Shown here one piece after another: positions 6,681 through 8,017 of a DNA stretch of 8,017 nucleotides (positions are counted from its first letter, which is position 1; each line of letters begins with the position of its first letter). The DNA is taken from positions 1 through 8,017 of the forward strand of contig DDPD01000037.1 of assembly GCA_002342025.1 (NCBI GenBank), read 5' to 3'. The notes beneath the pieces were generated by a model, which searched no databases, was not told the origin of the DNA, and worked only from the letters and a program-made list of their open reading frames with translations. This stretch comes from Moraxellaceae bacterium UBA2477 (GTDB taxonomy: Bacteria; Pseudomonadota; Gammaproteobacteria; Pseudomonadales; Moraxellaceae). The translations under genes were made by a program, and so were the position numbers.

Positions 6681-6736
6681 AGTCGCTTGCCATTGAAGAC
6701 CGTTTGTCGATGGCCGCATGATAAAGCAAAGCGACT
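6681..6736 (+). promoter_or_regulatory. rne leader stem-loop 1 (two-tier)
   Basis: AGTCGCTTGC (6681-6690) pairs with GCAAAGCGACT (6726-6736) with one bulged A. Nested inside, 6690-6696 (CCATTGA) pairs with 6707-6713 (TCGATGG) with one G-U pair; the two stems compete for one base. The structure begins at the predicted transcription start, so it would shield the mRNA 5' end. Confidence 0.5.
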
Positions 6737-6776
6737 GCTGCTTGGCAGGAAACGCAACTGAGCTGAGTCCCTGTGA

Positions 6777-6792
6777 CGACGATTTTTCGTCG
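6777..6792 (+). promoter_or_regulatory. rne leader hairpin 2
   Basis: CGACGA, loop TTTT, TCGTCG is a perfect 6-bp stem with a U tetraloop. A flanking CTGAG (6763-6767) can pair with CTCAG (6793-6797) if 9 bases on the left side bulge out. There is no T tract after it. On the minus strand the flank reads GTCATCCTGAGCGACG, which resembles the edges of dispersed intergenic repeats. Confidence 0.45.
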
Positions 6793-6838
6793 CTCAGGAT
6801 GACCGCCGCCCCATGCACCTCCGCCACCCAGCCCCCGA

Positions 6839-6856
6839 GGCGACGACTTTGTCGCC
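6839..6856 (+). promoter_or_regulatory. rne leader hairpin 3
   Basis: GGCGAC, loop GACTTT, GTCGCC is a perfect 6-bp stem, extendable by one G-U pair to leave a 4-base loop. It resembles hairpin 2 in sequence (both contain GACGA, then a T-rich loop, then CG-rich closure). It follows the C-rich unpaired stretch. Confidence 0.5.
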
Positions 6857-6915
6857 AGAATAAAACCTCGCGCCGCATCGTGATTTTGCGCGCAGGCAAG
6901 AATTTTAAAGCGGCT

Positions 6916-6937
6916 CTGATCTAGTCATTATGATCAG
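6916..6937 (+). promoter_or_regulatory. rne leader hairpin 4
   Basis: CTGATC (6916-6921) pairs perfectly with GATCAG (6932-6937) around a 10-base AU-rich loop. One more G-U pair extends it. The AU-rich loop is the sort of single-stranded sequence RNase E prefers to cut. That is inference from known preference, not from this sequence alone. Confidence 0.4.
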
Positions 6938-6943
6938 GTCACC

Positions 6944-6989
6944 AGCGGTAAGCACCCGAGTCGGACACCCCGAACCCGTGCTTATCGCT
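6944..6989 (+). promoter_or_regulatory. rne leader stem-loop 5, 12-bp stem
   Basis: AGCGGTAAGCAC (6944-6955) pairs with GTGCTTATCGCT (6978-6989) over 12 continuous pairs, one of them G-U. The 22-base apical region contains a small inner hairpin, TCGG (6961-6964) with CCGA (6970-6973). This is the strongest inverted repeat in the window and is very unlikely by chance at this spacing. It is the best candidate for a functional sensor stem in the leader. Confidence 0.65.
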
Positions 6990-7007
6990 CACAACAGAAT
7001 TAAGGAT

Positions 7008-7038
7008 GACACGTAGAGCCCACTTGGCTTGGCGTGTC
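7008..7038 (+). promoter_or_regulatory. rne leader stem-loop 6 with internal loop
   Basis: GACACG (7008-7013) pairs with CGTGTC (7033-7038). After a 2x2 internal loop (TA opposite GG), GAGCC (7016-7020) pairs with GGCTT (7026-7030, one G-U) around loop CACTT. Two stacked stems with a symmetric internal loop look like a designed RNA fold rather than chance. An interrupted stem in this part of the leader is reminiscent of the RNase E-responsive hairpin of E. coli rne, but no sequence identity is claimed. Confidence 0.6.
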
Positions 7039-7046
7039 CGAGATTG

Positions 7047-7072
7047 AAAGCGCATCGATATGATGCCTTTTT
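7047..7072 (+). terminator. Weak terminator-like hairpin plus T5 in the rne leader, possible attenuator
   Basis: GCATC (7052-7056), loop GATAT, GATGC (7062-7066) is followed by C and TTTTT (7068-7072). AAAG before the stem can pair with TTTT after it across a C-C mismatch. The stem is short and only moderately GC-rich, so full termination is doubtful. A pause, attenuator or U-rich RNase E/Hfq site is equally possible. Confidence 0.3.
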
Positions 7073-7105
7073 GCTGTTGCCGCGGCTTGCTTGCGGGCAC
7101 CCGAT

Positions 7106-7133
7106 GTGGGGCATAACCCCATGGGTAGACCCA
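7106..7133 (+). promoter_or_regulatory. Tandem hairpins over the rne ribosome-binding region
   Basis: TGGGG, loop CATAA, CCCCA (7107-7121, plus one outer G-U) is followed by TGGG, loop TAGA, CCCA (7122-7133), ending 3 bases before the rne ATG. The G-rich segments that could act as Shine-Dalgarno (GGGG, GGGT) are both inside stems, and no other one precedes the start. Translation of rne is therefore likely to be restrained by structure. Confidence 0.5.
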
Positions 7134-7136
7134 CAC

Positions 7137-8017
7137 ATGAAACGCATGTTGATTAACGCGACACACAACGAAGAAATTCGCGTCGCTATGGTAGATGGCC
7201 AACGCCTCTATGATTTTGACCTTGAACACCGCGGCCGCGTGCAGAAAAAGGCCAGCATTTTCAAGGGTCGCGTCACCCGTATTGAACCCAGCCTCGAAGC
7301 CGCCTTCGTTGATTTTGGTGGCGATCGTCACGGCTTTTTGCCGCTGAAAGAAGTCGCTCGCGAATACTTCCACAAGACGCCAAAAGAAGCCGGCGGCCGC
7401 ATCACCATTAAAGATGCGCTGCAGGAAGGCCAAGAAGTCATCGTTCAGGTGGAAAAAGAAGAGCGCGGCAACAAGGGCGCTGCCCTGTCGACCTTCATCT
7501 CGCTGGCCGGTCGTTACCTCGTGCTGATGCCGAACAACCCGCGTGCCGGCGGCATTTCGCGCCGCATCGAAGGTGAAGAGCGTCAGGAACTGAAAGACGC
7601 CCTCAACGCCATCAACATCCCCAACGACATGGGCGCGATTGTTCGCACGGCAGGTCTTGGCCGCAGCGCCGAAGAACTGCAGTGGGATCTCGACTACCTC
7701 ATGACGCTGTGGACGGCGATTCAGACCGCTGGCAAAGAAAAGACCGCGCCCTTCCTGATCTTCCAGGAATCCAACGTCATTATTCGTGCCGTTCGTGACT
7801 ACCTGCGTCAGGACATCAACGATGTACTGATCGACAACGAAGCCGCGTACAACGAAGCCATGGCCTTCGTGCAGCAAGTCATGCCGCACTACCAAACCAA
7901 GATCAAGCTCTATAAAGATTCGGTGCCGCTGTTTAACCGCTACCAAATCGAAAGTCAGATCGAGACGGCATTCCAGCGCGAAGTGAAACTGCCATCGGGC
8001 GGCTCCATCGTGATTGA
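7137..8017 (+). CDS. rne: Ribonuclease E, N-terminal part (cut by window end)
   Basis: RNase E is the essential endonuclease that starts mRNA decay, processes rRNA and tRNA, and scaffolds the degradosome at the inner membrane. 293 codons are present and read MKRMLINATHNEEIRVAMVDG, matching E. coli from residue 1. The S1 RNA-binding domain spans about 37-119 (KGRVTRIEPSLEAAFVDFG). The 5'-monophosphate sensor residues are visible as Gly125, Val129, Arg170 and Thr171, each one more than E. coli G124/V128/R169/T170. SRRIEGEE and FLIFQESNVIIRAVRDYLRQD also match. The window stops at GGSIVI, about ten residues before the catalytic Asp303 equivalent, so the active site, zinc link and C-terminal scaffold are not seen. 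RNase G is excluded by the MKRMLINAT start and long near-identity to RNase E. No unstructured Shine-Dalgarno precedes it. Confidence 0.98.
   Translation, partial: MKRMLINATHNEEIRVAMVDGQRLYDFDLEHRGRVQKKASIFKGRVTRIEPSLEAAFVDFGGDRHGFLPLKEVAREYFHKTPKEAGGRITIKDALQEGQEVIVQVEKEERGNKGAALSTFISLAGRYLVLMPNNPRAGGISRRIEGEERQELKDALNAINIPNDMGAIVRTAGLGRSAEELQWDLDYLMTLWTAIQTAGKEKTAPFLIFQESNVIIRAVRDYLRQDINDVLIDNEAAYNEAMAFVQQVMPHYQTKIKLYKDSVPLFNRYQIESQIETAFQREVKLPSGGSIVI

Larger units (their letters stand above)
6620..7136 (+). promoter_or_regulatory. rluC-rne divergent intergenic region and long structured rne leader
   Basis: These 517 bases hold no credible protein gene. The left 60 bases carry promoter elements and an 11-base palindrome. 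From about 6681 to the rne ATG the plus strand is rich in inverted repeats, itemised separately. A low-G, C-rich stretch at about 6803-6837 looks unpaired. E. coli rne has a 361-base 5' UTR with hairpins that let RNase E repress its own mRNA, and a separate structure (rne-II) is predicted upstream of rne in Pseudomonas. This leader would be about 450 bases. I infer the same autoregulatory role from position, length and structure. I cannot match it to a named RNA family by eye. Confidence 0.65.

Noticed and set aside
6620..6757. N-terminal extension of RluC by 46 codons
   Set aside because: The 320-residue form starting at 6619 matches the family length and has a Shine-Dalgarno. The extension lies in the divergent promoter region.
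6675..6899. A 74-codon minus-strand frame upstream of rluC
   Set aside because: It has no ribosome-binding site or family similarity and overlaps the rne promoter and leader stems.
6718..6924. A 68-codon plus-strand frame in the rne leader
   Set aside because: No Shine-Dalgarno precedes it, the product resembles no family I know, and it runs through several inverted repeats better explained as RNA structure.
6939..7946. A 335-codon open frame on the minus strand opposite rne
   Set aside because: It lies antisense to the clearly conserved RNase E coding sequence and through its structured leader. Its composition reflects the rne codon pattern and it has no recognisable domain or good ribosome-binding site.

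Overview
This is a core-genome window from a gammaproteobacterium. It holds nine genes packed on the minus strand and one divergent gene on the plus strand. The proteins read as close relatives of the E. coli and Pseudomonas versions. The gene order (rluC, HAD phosphatase, S49 peptidase, yceD, rpmF, plsX, fabD, fabG, acpP) is the Pseudomonas-like form of the cluster, with no fabH between plsX and fabD. I therefore infer a member of the Pseudomonadales or Cellvibrionales, but the window does not fix a genus. No mobile element, CRISPR array, tRNA, rRNA or accessory system is visible.

Layout, read in the direction of minus-strand transcription from right to left. rluC (23S rRNA pseudouridine synthase) starts next to the rne promoter region. 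It overlaps a HAD phosphatase gene by 8 bases. Next comes a membrane-anchored S49 (SppA-type) peptidase, whose start is preceded by a possible promoter and a CAAACGTTTG palindrome. yceD (DUF177) and rpmF (L32) follow, then plsX, fabD, fabG and the first 149 bases of acpP. This half links ribosome assembly (RluC, YceD, L32) to phospholipid and fatty-acid synthesis (PlsX, FabD, FabG, ACP). Two internal sigma70-type promoters are clear. One lies directly in front of yceD and would give an almost leaderless mRNA. The other lies in front of acpP.

On the right, rne (RNase E) runs rightward off the window end, with 293 codons present. Between rluC and rne lie 517 bases without a credible protein gene. 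They contain a candidate extended -10 promoter followed by at least seven RNA stem-loops, one with a 12-bp stem. The last two hairpins sit directly on the rne ribosome-binding region. The position, length and density of structure fit a long autoregulatory rne 5' leader, as known in E. coli and predicted in Pseudomonas. This is the most interesting part of the window.

The rest is ordinary, well-conserved housekeeping DNA. I see no new multi-gene system here. The points worth a second look are regulatory: the rne leader, the near-leaderless yceD promoter, the palindrome at the sppA start, and the acpP promoter overlapping a hairpin.
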